DNA of 64,000 bases from Celerinatantimonas sp046054195 (GTDB lineage: Bacteria; Pseudomonadota; Gammaproteobacteria; Enterobacterales; Celerinatantimonadaceae), in the NCBI RefSeq assembly GCF_046054195.1, contig NZ_JBEQCS010000011.1, forward strand, positions 61,818-125,817, read 5' to 3'. The position numbers and the translations under genes are program-made. Positions 1 through 9,158 of this stretch are shown here, one piece after another (the first letter of the stretch is position 1; every line of letters begins with the position of its first letter). The notes beneath the pieces were generated by a model. The model was not told the DNA's origin and made no database searches. It saw only the letters and a program-made list of their open reading frames with translations.

Positions 1-616
1 GCCCTACCTCAGTAGAAGAAATATTGATCTGCCGAAATGTTAAATTGATGCGCTCACCAACGACTTTTTTAGTCCGAGCTATAGCGTGTTCATAATATTG
101 CTGAGTCTTTGCGGCCATAATGAGCAAAGTGCCATGGCCCAAAGCCCATTCACCAACTTTAGCTTTAGAGCCCTTTTCGCGTAATAAAAAACGTCTTTCA
201 CAGCCCACACTCAGTGAGGCAATGGAGGCATCTTTTACTAATTCTTTTTCATCGTCACTATGCCAGCCCATCGCATCATTGCCATCACGATAGAGATTGG
301 CCAACACACTATTAAAGTGAGTATCAAATTCGCGATTAAGCTGTTCTCGAATAGTACTAAGTGGCTCGCTCCAAGGCATTGGCAAACGCAGCTGTTGGCT
401 GTAGCGATATGAACATTGCGGGTCACCAATCCAAGCAGATAACCGAGGCTCGTTAATTTCTCTGCCAAATATGCGAATACTATGTTGTTGCCAAGCAATA
501 CTGTCATGAAGACTTTGATACGGCACTTGCAACCAATTTGGATAAATAAGAAGATAACTTTCGTGATTAAGCGCTATCCGCTGTGGTTGATCCTCACTGA
601 GACTGAGTTGTTTCAT
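1..616 (-). CDS. alkB: AlkB-type 2-oxoglutarate/Fe(II) dioxygenase, C-terminus cut by window edge
   Basis: I translated this frame by hand from the ATG at 616; it stays open for 205 codons and runs off the window at base 1. The protein has the iron-binding HxD pair (H119, D121, in GWHSDD), a downstream histidine (H177) and an RxNxTxR motif (R189-N191-T193-R195). These are the hallmarks of AlkB-family oxidative demethylases, which reverse alkylation damage to bases in DNA or RNA using 2-oxoglutarate and oxygen. Almost the whole catalytic domain is present; only the last residues are missing. It is transcribed divergently from rlmG. The family is clear, but the exact substrate is inferred only. 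Confidence 0.88.
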   Translation of the reverse strand, partial: MKQLSLSEDQPQRIALNHESYLLIYPNWLQVPYQSLHDSIAWQQHSIRIFGREINEPRLSAWIGDPQCSYRYSQQLRLPMPWSEPLSTIREQLNREFDTHFNSVLANLYRDGNDAMGWHSDDEKELVKDASIASLSVGCERRFLLREKGSKAKVGEWALGHGTLLIMAAKTQQYYEHAIARTKKVVGERINLTFRQINISSTEVG

Positions 617-694
617 TACTTATTCCCACGCTTTTTATATTCGCATTATCAAACAGGTTCAGCTAAAATTTGCAAAAAATTTTAGACGCTCCTG

Positions 695-1810
695 ATGCAC
701 CAGACCGATAACCAACAGTTCACCCCAACCATTCACATTTCACGCTACCCAAAGCAACGCAACGACACTCTTAAAGGGTACAATGGTGCCGATACGCTGC
801 TGGTTGAGCATGTCACCCAACACATTGAACCATCACAAACGATCAGTATTTTTAATGATGATTTTGGTGCTCTCAGTTGTGCTCTTAGTGACTACCCACA
901 AGTTTGGTACAGTGACTCCTATCTTGCCCATCAAGGCGTTCAAGCAAACCGTGCTGATAATCAACTAGCCCCAATTGCTACTCATTCGAGTATCGCAGTG
1001 CAACAACACAGTGAGGTTTGGTTGGTGAAAGTGCCAAAATCACTATCGCATCTGGAACATCAGCTGGCTAATATCTCTGAGCATGCCAAACCAGGACAAC
1101 CAATTATCCTTGCGGCAATGGTCAAATATTTAAATAAAGGCGTTTTTAAATTAATCGAGCGCTATTTAGGCCCTCTTTCAACATCTTTGGCTAAATACAA
1201 AGCTCGCTTGATTTTCACTCAACTGAGTAACAAACCGACAGCAAGTCCTTATCCTAAAAAATGGCAAGCAGCGCCTTACCCTTGGCAATTAAGCGATCAC
1301 GCTAATGTTTTTTGCCTTGGCAAACTCGATATTGGCACTCGCTTTTTATTAGAACACTTACCTACAGGCGAATTTAAGCAGATTATCGATTTAGGCTGTG
1401 GCAATGGTCTTTTGAGCCTAGCAGCGCTTGAGCAATGGCCACAAGCGCAGATTACCAGTTGTGATGAATCATTAATGGCAGTTGAAAGCACCAAAACAAA
1501 CCTTGAGTGCAACTATCCAGGCCAACAAACACGCTATCAAGTTTTAGCGGATCACTGTCTAAGTCAACAACCAAACGAATTTGCCGATCTGGTTTTATGT
1601 AATCCACCTTTTCATCAGCAGCAAACCATCTCAACAGCCATCGCAAGAGCGATGTTTAAAGATGCGAAACGCTGTTTAATTCCAAAAGGACAACTTTGCG
1701 TGATAGCGAATCGTCATTTACCTTATTGGTCAATGCTAAAAAATAGCTTCCAGACGGTGAAGATCCTCGCTTCCAATGCAAAATTTGTTATCCTGATAGC
1801 AACTAAATAA
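695..1810 (+). CDS. rlmG: 23S rRNA (guanine-N2)-methyltransferase RlmG
   Basis: 371 residues, close to the usual 378. RlmG methylates a guanine of 23S rRNA (G1835 in E. coli) in the cytoplasm using S-adenosylmethionine. The C-terminal half carries the SAM-binding glycine motif (DLGCGNG, about residue 231) and the catalytic NPPF motif of base N-methyltransferases (about residue 302). The N-terminal half is the degenerate methyltransferase-like RNA-binding domain typical of RlmG, with the conserved DDFGALSCAL stretch. The ATG at 695 is 78 bp from the divergent alkB start. yajG follows 14 bp downstream and may be co-transcribed. Confidence 0.93.
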   Translation: MHQTDNQQFTPTIHISRYPKQRNDTLKGYNGADTLLVEHVTQHIEPSQTISIFNDDFGALSCALSDYPQVWYSDSYLAHQGVQANRADNQLAPIATHSSIAVQQHSEVWLVKVPKSLSHLEHQLANISEHAKPGQPIILAAMVKYLNKGVFKLIERYLGPLSTSLAKYKARLIFTQLSNKPTASPYPKKWQAAPYPWQLSDHANVFCLGKLDIGTRFLLEHLPTGEFKQIIDLGCGNGLLSLAALEQWPQAQITSCDESLMAVESTKTNLECNYPGQQTRYQVLADHCLSQQPNEFADLVLCNPPFHQQQTISTAIARAMFKDAKRCLIPKGQLCVIANRHLPYWSMLKNSFQTVKILASNAKFVILIATK

Positions 1811-1824
1811 TATTTGAGGTTCTC

Positions 1825-2514
1825 ATGTCTTTGTCAAAAATTTCCGTCATTTGGATTATGGCTGCTGGTTTCAGTTTGCTGTTATCAGGCTGTAGTATGC
1901 CCGGACAAAGTCACTCCAGTGCCCCAGTACAGGAAACGACTCATAAAAAAGAGCCAACGAGTACGAGCAAAGCAAAAGAAAAATCAAAACAAGGCAAGGA
2001 GTCTGAGCCGACTCAAATTTATTTAGACCCAAATCCTTCAGCGGGAAGCGCGCGAGCAATGCCTGGGGTGACTTTGCACTTGAGCGTAAATGATCTTCGT
2101 GCACAGCGTTTTTTACTTTCGATTCATCAAGAAGGTAAAGAGCAAGCCAAGCTTATCACCAGTGCCAATAATGTTCGCCAAGCTATCTATAAAGCGGTAG
2201 AAACCAACCTTAAAGATCGCGGCATCACTTTAAGCGATGATGCGCCAAACGACTTGATTATCGACATTGTGGCGCTTAGAAGCCAAGCCGAGCAAAAAAC
2301 GCTCAGCTATGTCGCTATCGATCAGGTGATTTTAAAAGCGACATTTAAATCAGAACATCGCAAAGTTGTTCGCCAATATACAGCGAGTCGCCGTAGCACC
2401 GGAAGTCTTAAAGTTGATATTAGTCAGCAGCAGAATCAGTTAAATCAAACACTCAATGCTGTTTTAACTGGCCTATTAACCGACCACAAATTGCTTGATC
2501 AGGATAAATCATGA
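1825..2514 (+). CDS. yajG: YajG-family lipoprotein
   Basis: 229 residues, starting with a lipoprotein signal sequence whose lipobox (LLSGC) places the lipidated cysteine near residue 23. A low-complexity Lys/Ser/Thr/Glu linker follows (about residues 35-65), then the YajG-type domain (about 70-220), so it should be anchored in the outer membrane facing the periplasm. The function of YajG is not established, but in enterobacteria it sits next to ampG, as here. Its stop codon overlaps the start of the cyclophilin gene (ATGA at 2511-2514), suggesting translational coupling. It is longer than E. coli YajG (about 190) because of the linker. Confidence 0.85.
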   Translation: MSLSKISVIWIMAAGFSLLLSGCSMPGQSHSSAPVQETTHKKEPTSTSKAKEKSKQGKESEPTQIYLDPNPSAGSARAMPGVTLHLSVNDLRAQRFLLSIHQEGKEQAKLITSANNVRQAIYKAVETNLKDRGITLSDDAPNDLIIDIVALRSQAEQKTLSYVAIDQVILKATFKSEHRKVVRQYTASRRSTGSLKVDISQQQNQLNQTLNAVLTGLLTDHKLLDQDKS

Positions 2515-3080
2515 AACTTATCTATTTAACTTTGGCCCTTGCGCTGGCCAGTTTAAATGTTCAAGCACAAACGGTGCAGTTTGTAACCACTAAGGGCGAC
2601 TTTGATGTTGCTCTGAATTGTGAAAAAGCGCCTCTAACTTGCCGAAACTTTTTGAGATATGTAAAAAATGGCAGTTATGATGACAGCATTTTTCATCGAG
2701 TGATTAAAAACTTTATGATTCAAGGCGGAGGATTTAACAAACAGGGAGAAAAGCTCAGTGAGTTTGCCCCCATTGCCAATGAATCCAATAATGGTCTGTC
2801 AAATCTTACCGGCACCATTGCGATGGCTCGCACCAGTGCCCCAGATTCAGCCACTCGGCAGTTTTACATCAATGTACATGACAATACATTTTTAGATAAT
2901 CAAGATGGTCAACCCGGTTATGCCGTTTTTGGTCAAGTCACTAAAGGGCTTGATGTTGTCATGGATATTTCACAAACTCCCACCCATTTTGATGAAAAAC
3001 TAGGCATGAAAGATGTGCCAGTTAAACCAATGGTGATCAAATCGATTAAGATCCTAAAGTCTGATGGATCAAACGAATAA
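2511..3080 (+). CDS. ppiA: Periplasmic cyclophilin-type peptidyl-prolyl isomerase
   Basis: 189 residues with a cleavable Sec signal peptide (about residues 1-19, cleavage after AQA), followed by a cyclophilin domain. The FHRVI catalytic segment, the TRQFYINV strand and the GYAVFGQV strand are all present, so the protein should catalyse cis-trans isomerisation of prolyl bonds in the periplasm. Its length and exported nature match PpiA rather than cytoplasmic PpiB. The gene is sandwiched in a tight yajG-ppi-ampG unit, overlapping yajG by 4 bp and ampG by 17 bp, an arrangement that implies a shared transcript. Confidence 0.88.
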   Translation: MKLIYLTLALALASLNVQAQTVQFVTTKGDFDVALNCEKAPLTCRNFLRYVKNGSYDDSIFHRVIKNFMIQGGGFNKQGEKLSEFAPIANESNNGLSNLTGTIAMARTSAPDSATRQFYINVHDNTFLDNQDGQPGYAVFGQVTKGLDVVMDISQTPTHFDEKLGMKDVPVKPMVIKSIKILKSDGSNE

Positions 3081-4440
3081 GCAGAGCTGGACAGACAGTT
3101 TAAAACTGTACACTCAGCGACCAGTTTTACTGATGCTAAGCTTTGGCTTTTCATCAGGACTGCCCTATTTGCTAGTTTTCAGCACTTTTTCATTCTGGTT
3201 AAGAGAAGCGGGAGTGAATCGTGCTGAAATCGGGCTTATCAGCTGGGTGACACTGTTTTATGGCCTTAAGTGGCTTTGGTCTCCTTTGGTGGATCGTCTG
3301 CCATTACCATGGCTCAGTCAGCATTTAGGCCGTCGCCGCAGTTGGATGTTGCTCGCTCAAACGGGCATCGTTATCGGCCTCGTTGGCATGTCCACCCTCA
3401 ACCCACAAAATTCACTCATTGCGGTGAGTTTATTTGCTTTAGTGGTTTCATTTAGCGCTGCAACCCAAGACATTGTCATTGATGCATTTCGTATTGAGTC
3501 GGCTCCCGAGCATCTGCAAGCGGCGATGGCCGCAGCTTACATGACGGGCTATCGCCTCGCGATGATCGTCTCTGGCGCAGGCGCCTTATGGTTGGCAGCT
3601 ATATTTAGCTCCGCCCAAAGTTATCAGGCTCACGCTTGGCAGCTCACCTATTTGTGTATGGCGGGACTGATGGCCGTTGGCATATTAAGTTGCCTTTTCG
3701 CCAAAGAGCCTAATGTGGCCCGTCGCGGATTAACGTCCATCACCCTCGTTCGTCAGTTTCACCGCCGTGGCATGCCTCTTAGACTCGCGGGGTTCTTAGC
3801 TTGGAGCTACAGTGCTCTGTGTGAGCCATTTATTGATTTCTGGCGCCGCTATCGCTGGGTGGCTGTATTAATTTTAGCGCTTATCAGCGTCTATCGGATT
3901 GCCGATGTCGTCATGGGCGTCATGGCCAGTGCTTTTTACGTCGATATGGGTTTTAGCAAAGAGCAAGTTGCGAGCATCACCAAAGTCTTTGGTGTCATTA
4001 TGACCCTACTAGGCACTGGCATTGGCGGTATCTTGGTCAACCGACTAGGAACAATGCGTATTCTCTTTATCGGTGCACTACTCACAGCTGGCACGAACTT
4101 GCTCTACAGTTACATGGCAACGCAACCCGCATCACTGGGCTTGCTGACACTTGTCATAAGTGCCGATAACCTAGGCGCGGGGATAGCCACCGCCGCGTTT
4201 ATTACTTATTTATCCTCTTTAACCAATGTCGCATTTTCAGCAACCCAATATGCTTTACTCAGTTCTATCATGTTGTTATTTCCTAAATTCATCGCAGGGT
4301 TTTCTGGGTATTTGGTAAACTGGATGGGTTACAATCATTTTTTCACCTTTACCGCAATACTGGGCATTCCCGCTCTTATCCTTATCGTGCTATTAGCCAG
4401 ATTAAACCTGTCGAGCTCAGTCACAAACGACAAGCGCTAA
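3064..4440 (+). CDS. ampG: Muropeptide permease AmpG
   Basis: 458 residues with about twelve hydrophobic segments, in the major facilitator superfamily. AmpG imports anhydro-muropeptides from the periplasm for cell-wall recycling and indirectly controls AmpC beta-lactamase induction. The N-terminal region (SFGFSSGLPYLLVFSTFSFW), a loop with WLSQHLGRRRSW, and the segment ATQDIVIDAFRIE are characteristic of the family. It is slightly shorter than E. coli AmpG (491), mainly at the C-terminus. The ATG at 3064 lies inside the preceding cyclophilin gene, consistent with coupled translation. No ampE or ampD gene lies in this window. Confidence 0.92.
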   Translation: MDQTNKQSWTDSLKLYTQRPVLLMLSFGFSSGLPYLLVFSTFSFWLREAGVNRAEIGLISWVTLFYGLKWLWSPLVDRLPLPWLSQHLGRRRSWMLLAQTGIVIGLVGMSTLNPQNSLIAVSLFALVVSFSAATQDIVIDAFRIESAPEHLQAAMAAAYMTGYRLAMIVSGAGALWLAAIFSSAQSYQAHAWQLTYLCMAGLMAVGILSCLFAKEPNVARRGLTSITLVRQFHRRGMPLRLAGFLAWSYSALCEPFIDFWRRYRWVAVLILALISVYRIADVVMGVMASAFYVDMGFSKEQVASITKVFGVIMTLLGTGIGGILVNRLGTMRILFIGALLTAGTNLLYSYMATQPASLGLLTLVISADNLGAGIATAAFITYLSSLTNVAFSATQYALLSSIMLLFPKFIAGFSGYLVNWMGYNHFFTFTAILGIPALILIVLLARLNLSSSVTNDKR

Positions 4441-4531
4441 CCAATTCACCCTATTTGATAGCACATACCTCCATAGACATAGCGCTTAGAACGCTTTGAT
4501 AATGTATTTTTCTGTTAGCAGTTGAAGGCGT

Positions 4532-5104
4532 ATGAATATGCGAGCATTTGATGCCATGGTCAAAGGTGAACGGTATTGGATTAATGACCCTGAGCTTGTT
4601 GAAATTCGATTTAAAACCAGAGATCTGGTAGATAAAATCAATCAGCTAGGTCCACGGGATGAGCTAGAACGCCAAGAACTACTCAGGCAACTATGTGGCC
4701 GAGTGGGAGAAGATGTCCATGTCGAAAAACCGATTCATATTGATTACGGCTGTAATATTTCATTTGGCGATCACGTATTTATTAATTTTGATTGGACAGT
4801 GCTTGATTGCTGCGAAGTTAAAATTGGTAGCCATGTTTTTATTGGCCCTCATGTCAGCTTTTACACCGCGCACCATCCGTTAGATAAGCAGGAACGAGCC
4901 AAACACATTGGCTTTGCTGAGCCTATAACCGTTGAAGATAACGTCTGGATTGGCGGTAATTGTGTTATTTTACCGGGAGTTACGCTTAAAGAAGGATGTG
5001 TCATTGGAGCTGGCAGTGTGGTTACCAAAGATGTACCCGCGGGCATGTTAGCGCTAGGAGCACCATGCCGAGTTATTCGTAAAGCCACTGACACCAAAGA
5101 ATAA
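4532..5104 (+). CDS. Maltose/galactoside O-acetyltransferase family protein
   Basis: 190 residues. An N-terminal Mac domain (about residues 5-60, beginning MVKGERYW) is followed by a left-handed beta-helix built from hexapeptide repeats (about 70-180), with the catalytic histidine in YTAHHPLD and the loop WIGGNCVILPGV. The family (Maa, LacA, NodL) transfers acetyl from acetyl-CoA to sugar hydroxyls; the actual acceptor cannot be read from the sequence. An alternative ATG at 4538 sits at a better distance from the GAAGG upstream. The gene stands alone, 91 bp after ampG. Confidence 0.85.
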   Translation: MNMRAFDAMVKGERYWINDPELVEIRFKTRDLVDKINQLGPRDELERQELLRQLCGRVGEDVHVEKPIHIDYGCNISFGDHVFINFDWTVLDCCEVKIGSHVFIGPHVSFYTAHHPLDKQERAKHIGFAEPITVEDNVWIGGNCVILPGVTLKEGCVIGAGSVVTKDVPAGMLALGAPCRVIRKATDTKE

Positions 5105-5207
5105 TTGTTAAGGAAGTGACAAATCTTCTATAAATCAACAACAAATACCAACTGCAATTGCTTAACTGCTATTCTCATCCTTAGGACACAATATTTAGGA
5201 GAATACG

Positions 5208-6095
5208 ATGCGTTGGGGAATTTTAGGTGATGGAGCTATTGGCGGTTTATATGCAGCGCATCTAGCTCATGCCGGATATCCGGTTTCGTTGGTAATGAGT
5301 AAAAAATTTGCCAACAGCCAAACACAGCGCAACCTAACTTATCGTGATGATCAAACTCAGTATCAAGTCAATTTGCCCATTGAACAAACGAGTGAACATT
5401 GCGATATTTTGCTAATCTGCACCAAGAGTTATCAGGTACACGAAGCTCTGCAAACGATTGACCTATCCCCACATTGTGAGCTACTCTCGCTACACAATGG
5501 AATGGGGCCGCAGCAGCAAATTCTCACCAACTATCCTGAAAACCTGCTCTGGGCAGGAACAACGACCCATGGAGTGGAACGCCAAGACAATCAGATTACC
5601 CATCGAGGCTGCGGCATTACCACTGTCGGTCGATATCCTAAGAATAACGACTTAGAACGAGCCCCTGCGTGGCTTGATGAGCTTAACAATGCTCTGCCAG
5701 AGGTTGTCTTTGAGCCCAACATAGAGATTGCTCTGTGGCGAAAATTGGCTATCAACTGTGTTGTTAACCCGCTAACAGCAATTGATCAGTGCTTAAATGG
5801 CGAACTGCTAAGTCCTAGCTATCAACCGGTCATTCGCGAGTTGTGTCATGAAATAAGTCAGGTTGCAAATGCTTGTCAAATACCATTAAGCTGTGGAGAA
5901 ATAGAACAGTTGGTACAACAGGTTTGTAAACGTACGGCTGGCAACCATTCATCAATGGCACAAGATGTCTATCATCGCCGGCCAACGGAAATTAAGATGA
6001 TTAATGGTTATGTGCTAGAGATGGCAAAACGTTATAATCTGGATGTTCCATTTAATACGCATCTTGTTAAGAATCTAACGACAGGAGAGTTCTGA
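5208..6095 (+). CDS. panE: 2-dehydropantoate 2-reductase
   Basis: 295 residues, the usual length. PanE reduces ketopantoate to pantoate with NADPH in coenzyme A biosynthesis. The N-terminus has the dinucleotide-binding GxGxxG loop (GDGAIGG, residues 7-13). The C-terminal domain has the catalytic lysine region (WRKLAINCVVNPLTA, about 178-192) and the late motif TEIKMINGYV. A strong ribosome-binding site (AGGAG) precedes the ATG. The stop and the yajL start overlap by one base (TGATG at 6093-6097), so the two genes form one translational unit. Confidence 0.92.
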   Translation: MRWGILGDGAIGGLYAAHLAHAGYPVSLVMSKKFANSQTQRNLTYRDDQTQYQVNLPIEQTSEHCDILLICTKSYQVHEALQTIDLSPHCELLSLHNGMGPQQQILTNYPENLLWAGTTTHGVERQDNQITHRGCGITTVGRYPKNNDLERAPAWLDELNNALPEVVFEPNIEIALWRKLAINCVVNPLTAIDQCLNGELLSPSYQPVIRELCHEISQVANACQIPLSCGEIEQLVQQVCKRTAGNHSSMAQDVYHRRPTEIKMINGYVLEMAKRYNLDVPFNTHLVKNLTTGEF

Positions 6096-6655
6096 TGGTT
6101 AATGTCATGGTCGCCCTAGCGCCAGGAAGCGAAGAGATAGAAACAGTTTGTTTAGTTGATACACTTCGCCGCGGCGAATTTATTGTCGATTTAGTGAGTG
6201 TGGGAGATGAGCTTGAAATAACCTGCTCACGAGGTGTAACGCTCATTGCTGACAAGCTGCTCGCTGATGTGAGCGTTGATGATTACCAGCTTTTGGTCCT
6301 ACCCGGTGGTGCTGGCGGAAGCGAGTTTATGCGTAACACACCAGACTTTATTGAATTTATTAAAGAGTTTTATCAGCCGCCGAAATATCTGGCCGCAATT
6401 TGTGCAGCGCCCGCATTGGTATTAAATTCCCACCAAATCTGCCCACAAGCCACAATAACGTGTCACCCAGATTTCTTTTCCGATTTAAACGAAAAATATC
6501 GCAGTGAGCAACGCGTTGTTGTTGATAACAAACACCGTGTAATTACCAGTCGAGGACCCGGAACTGCTATTGAACTTGCACTGGAATTACTTGCCCAATT
6601 CGGTAGTGAAGAGCTAGCTCGGCAAATCGCCGAGCCAATGCTATTAAAGGGATAG
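6095..6655 (+). CDS. yajL: DJ-1/PfpI family protein YajL
   Basis: 186 residues with the DJ-1 fold: glutamate at about residue 15, the PGGAGG loop (70-75) and the nucleophile-elbow cysteine C103 in AAICAAPALVL. YajL/DJ-1 proteins protect proteins from oxidative and glycation damage; a deglycase role has been proposed but is debated. The gene was long annotated as thiJ because it lies near thiI, as here, where thiI converges from the other strand just 4 bp beyond the stop. It is translationally coupled to panE. Confidence 0.88.
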   Translation: MVNVMVALAPGSEEIETVCLVDTLRRGEFIVDLVSVGDELEITCSRGVTLIADKLLADVSVDDYQLLVLPGGAGGSEFMRNTPDFIEFIKEFYQPPKYLAAICAAPALVLNSHQICPQATITCHPDFFSDLNEKYRSEQRVVVDNKHRVITSRGPGTAIELALELLAQFGSEELARQIAEPMLLKG

Positions 6656-6659
6656 ATGA

Positions 6660-8111
6660 TTAGCGGTTGCGATAAACGCCAACGTTACTGTGGCCTTGTT
6701 CTTTAAGGTACAAGGCCTGTAATTTACTCATTACACCGCGCTCGCAATAGAGCAAGTAATGTTTATCTTGTTCCAATTCTGGGAATTTTGTTCCCAATTT
6801 GAAAAATGGAATATGTAAAATCTGCGCGCCATCTATTTCAAGCGGTTTGTTTTCAGTTTCTTCATCGGATCGAATATCAATCACAATCTGTTCAGCAGAT
6901 ACTTCATTAACTGTATCCACTTCGACCACTTGCGCACTACTTTGCCGACCGATATCACGAATATCAATCATCCGAGCTTGCTCAACGACCCGCTCAAGTA
7001 CGCTGGCATCAAAGTTTGCTTCTTCGATAAGTAGTTTACTCTCGATGGCTTTCACGGTTGGCTTGCGAGAGATAACACCGCAATATTCTGGCATCGTCTC
7101 GGCAATATCGGCAGTACCAATACGACGAGCCGTATCAATGATATCTTGCTTATCACGAGCAATGAGTGGGCGGATGATTAACGTTTCAGTCACTTTGTCA
7201 ATCATCGACAAGTTAGTTAACGTCTGGCTGGAAACCTGCCCGACCGCTTCACCTGTTACCAGAGCTGGAATATCGTAGTGCTGCGCCACTTTAGCCGCTG
7301 CTCGCATCATCATGCGTTTTAACACCACGCCCATCTGAGAGTCATCCACTTTGGTAAGGATCTCAGCAACGACTGGCTCAAAGTCAATAGTGACAAATTT
7401 TACTCGATGTGAAGAGCCGTATTTTTGCCATAAATAATGCGCCATCTGCTTCACACCAATCTCATGGGCAGCTCCCCCAAGATTGAAGAAACAGTAGTGA
7501 ACGCGAGAGCCACGACGAATTAAATCATAACTGGAAACCCCGGAATCAAAGCCGCCAGAGATAAGTGACAACACACTTTCCTGAGTTGCAATGGGAAAAC
7601 CACCAATCCCTTGATGCTGCTGCGTCACAACATACAGATGCTGATTTTCAATCTCAAGACGCACGGTGACATCTGGATTTTTAAGTTTAACCCCCGCTGC
7701 ATCCGTAAACTGATTCAGTCCGCCACCGATATAACGCTCTGCTTCGACAGAGGTAAAATCATGTTCACCCACGCGGCGCACGCGAACACAAAATGTTTTA
7801 CCCGCAAGTTTGTCTTTCCAAACCTGATGCGTTAGCTCATAAGCGTTGTGCAAGTCGGTGAACTCAAAACTACTCACTTCCAGAAAATGCTGAATCCCCG
7901 GCGTACATTTTAACGCTTCAACTAACGCATCACGCTTGTCAGGTTCACGGCTGGTCACAACAAGATGGTCCCAATCGCGACTCACCCGAATGTTTTCATC
8001 AATTTGATGCAGTACGTTGCGAATATTACCTTGAAGCATTTTGCTAAAACGCTGACGGACAGGTCGGCTTTTAATGGTAATTTCAGGGAATAGTTTGATA
8101 ATAAATTTCAT
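6660..8111 (-). CDS. thiI: tRNA 4-thiouridine synthase ThiI
   Basis: 483 residues from the ATG at 8111. The longer frame begins at 8150, but the family N-terminus (MKFIIKLFPEITIKS) starts at 8111. Domain order is an NFLD plus THUMP RNA-binding region (about 1-165), a PP-loop ATP pyrophosphatase (SGGFDSGVSS, about 180-190) and a C-terminal rhodanese domain with the sulfur-carrying cysteine in YCERGVMS (about 456). ThiI makes s4U8 in tRNA and, in enterobacteria, supplies sulfur for the thiazole of thiamine. A 6-bp GC-rich inverted repeat (8120-8125/8136-8141) lies just upstream of the start. Confidence 0.95.
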   Translation of the reverse strand: MKFIIKLFPEITIKSRPVRQRFSKMLQGNIRNVLHQIDENIRVSRDWDHLVVTSREPDKRDALVEALKCTPGIQHFLEVSSFEFTDLHNAYELTHQVWKDKLAGKTFCVRVRRVGEHDFTSVEAERYIGGGLNQFTDAAGVKLKNPDVTVRLEIENQHLYVVTQQHQGIGGFPIATQESVLSLISGGFDSGVSSYDLIRRGSRVHYCFFNLGGAAHEIGVKQMAHYLWQKYGSSHRVKFVTIDFEPVVAEILTKVDDSQMGVVLKRMMMRAAAKVAQHYDIPALVTGEAVGQVSSQTLTNLSMIDKVTETLIIRPLIARDKQDIIDTARRIGTADIAETMPEYCGVISRKPTVKAIESKLLIEEANFDASVLERVVEQARMIDIRDIGRQSSAQVVEVDTVNEVSAEQIVIDIRSDEETENKPLEIDGAQILHIPFFKLGTKFPELEQDKHYLLYCERGVMSKLQALYLKEQGHSNVGVYRNR

Positions 8112-8216
8112 GATGGTTACGGCGCTAAAAAATTCGCGCCGATTATACACTGCCTAACGTCGAATGTGTATGTGCATTGACCAATCAATAATCGTTTTAG
8201 CCAATGCACCTAAATC

Positions 8217-9146
8217 TTAGTCATCGCTTAGCGGCGTGACTTGCAACTGCCGGGATTCTTTGGGTTTACCTTGCATAATACTGATTTCAACCCGCCGATT
8301 TTGGGCGCGATGTTCAGGTGTATCGTTTTTCACCAACGGATCGGTATCCGCCAATCCCCGAACAACTAACCGATTTTGGTCAAATCCTTTCACTTGAATC
8401 ATCACTTGCGCCACCGACACGGCTCGCTGCGCGGAGAGATCCCAATTCGAGCGATATAACTCAGAGTCAGCAGGTTGGTCATCGGTATTGCCAGAAACCG
8501 TCACAATCCCTGGAATATCTTTAATGACTTCGGCAACTTTACGAATAATAGGCCGGAATTGTGGCTGCAAAAAAGCCGAACCAGATGGGAAAGACCCTTT
8601 TTCTCGTACTCGAATAACGATCTGCTGCCCGAGTGATTCAACTTCCAAAGCACCTTCTTTAATCTCCGTTTTAAGCTGCACGGCGATACGTTTGGCAACT
8701 TCGCTCTGAGCGGTGGTGCTTTGGGTTGTCTGTGGAACCGGTCGATTATCGGTTTGCGGCGTACGCCCACCGGTTTGCTGGCCAGATGTTCGCTCATTGC
8801 CACCCGCTTTGGAATCATCACCTTTTTGAAAATCCAGTTCAGTTTGCGTCATATCAACGGTTTGCTGCATAATGGTTTCAATTGGCGTTGGCTCTGGGCG
8901 ACCAGGACGAAAGTCCATGGCGATCACCGAGGTCCCTTTAGGGATATCTTTCACTTCGAGCTGATTTTGTACCCCAAACGCATATTTCATCGAGCCTGCA
9001 ATCTGCTTAAATTTCAGCACATCCATTTCTGAAAATGATAAAAGCAATACGAAAAAGCATAACAACAATGACATTAAATCAGAAAATGTAGCCATCCACG
9101 CAGGTAGACCGGGGGGACATTTGCACTCTTGCTCGTCATCATCCAT
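8217..9146 (-). CDS. pomB: Sodium-type flagellar stator protein PomB
   Basis: 309 residues. There is one transmembrane helix (about 17-38) with the ion-binding aspartate D23 in TFSDLMSLL. A plug/linker with a long polar Gln/Thr-rich stretch follows (about 105-150), then a C-terminal OmpA-like peptidoglycan-binding domain (about 180-295, with SELYRSNWDLSAQRAVSV). With PomA it forms the stator that converts ion flow into flagellar rotation. Similarity along the whole length is to PomB of polar-flagellated vibrios rather than to proton-type MotB, so sodium coupling is inferred. It lies 12 bp downstream of pomA. Confidence 0.93.
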   Translation of the reverse strand: MDDDEQECKCPPGLPAWMATFSDLMSLLLCFFVLLLSFSEMDVLKFKQIAGSMKYAFGVQNQLEVKDIPKGTSVIAMDFRPGRPEPTPIETIMQQTVDMTQTELDFQKGDDSKAGGNERTSGQQTGGRTPQTDNRPVPQTTQSTTAQSEVAKRIAVQLKTEIKEGALEVESLGQQIVIRVREKGSFPSGSAFLQPQFRPIIRKVAEVIKDIPGIVTVSGNTDDQPADSELYRSNWDLSAQRAVSVAQVMIQVKGFDQNRLVVRGLADTDPLVKNDTPEHRAQNRRVEISIMQGKPKESRQLQVTPLSDD

Positions 9147-9158
9147 AAAACCCCCTTA

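Noticed and set aside
238..507. 89-codon minus-strand open frame near the left edge
   Set aside because: It lies within the AlkB gene in another frame; the AlkB frame shows the full set of family motifs.
482..685. 67-codon plus-strand open frame
   Set aside because: Antisense shadow of the AlkB gene start, without family features.
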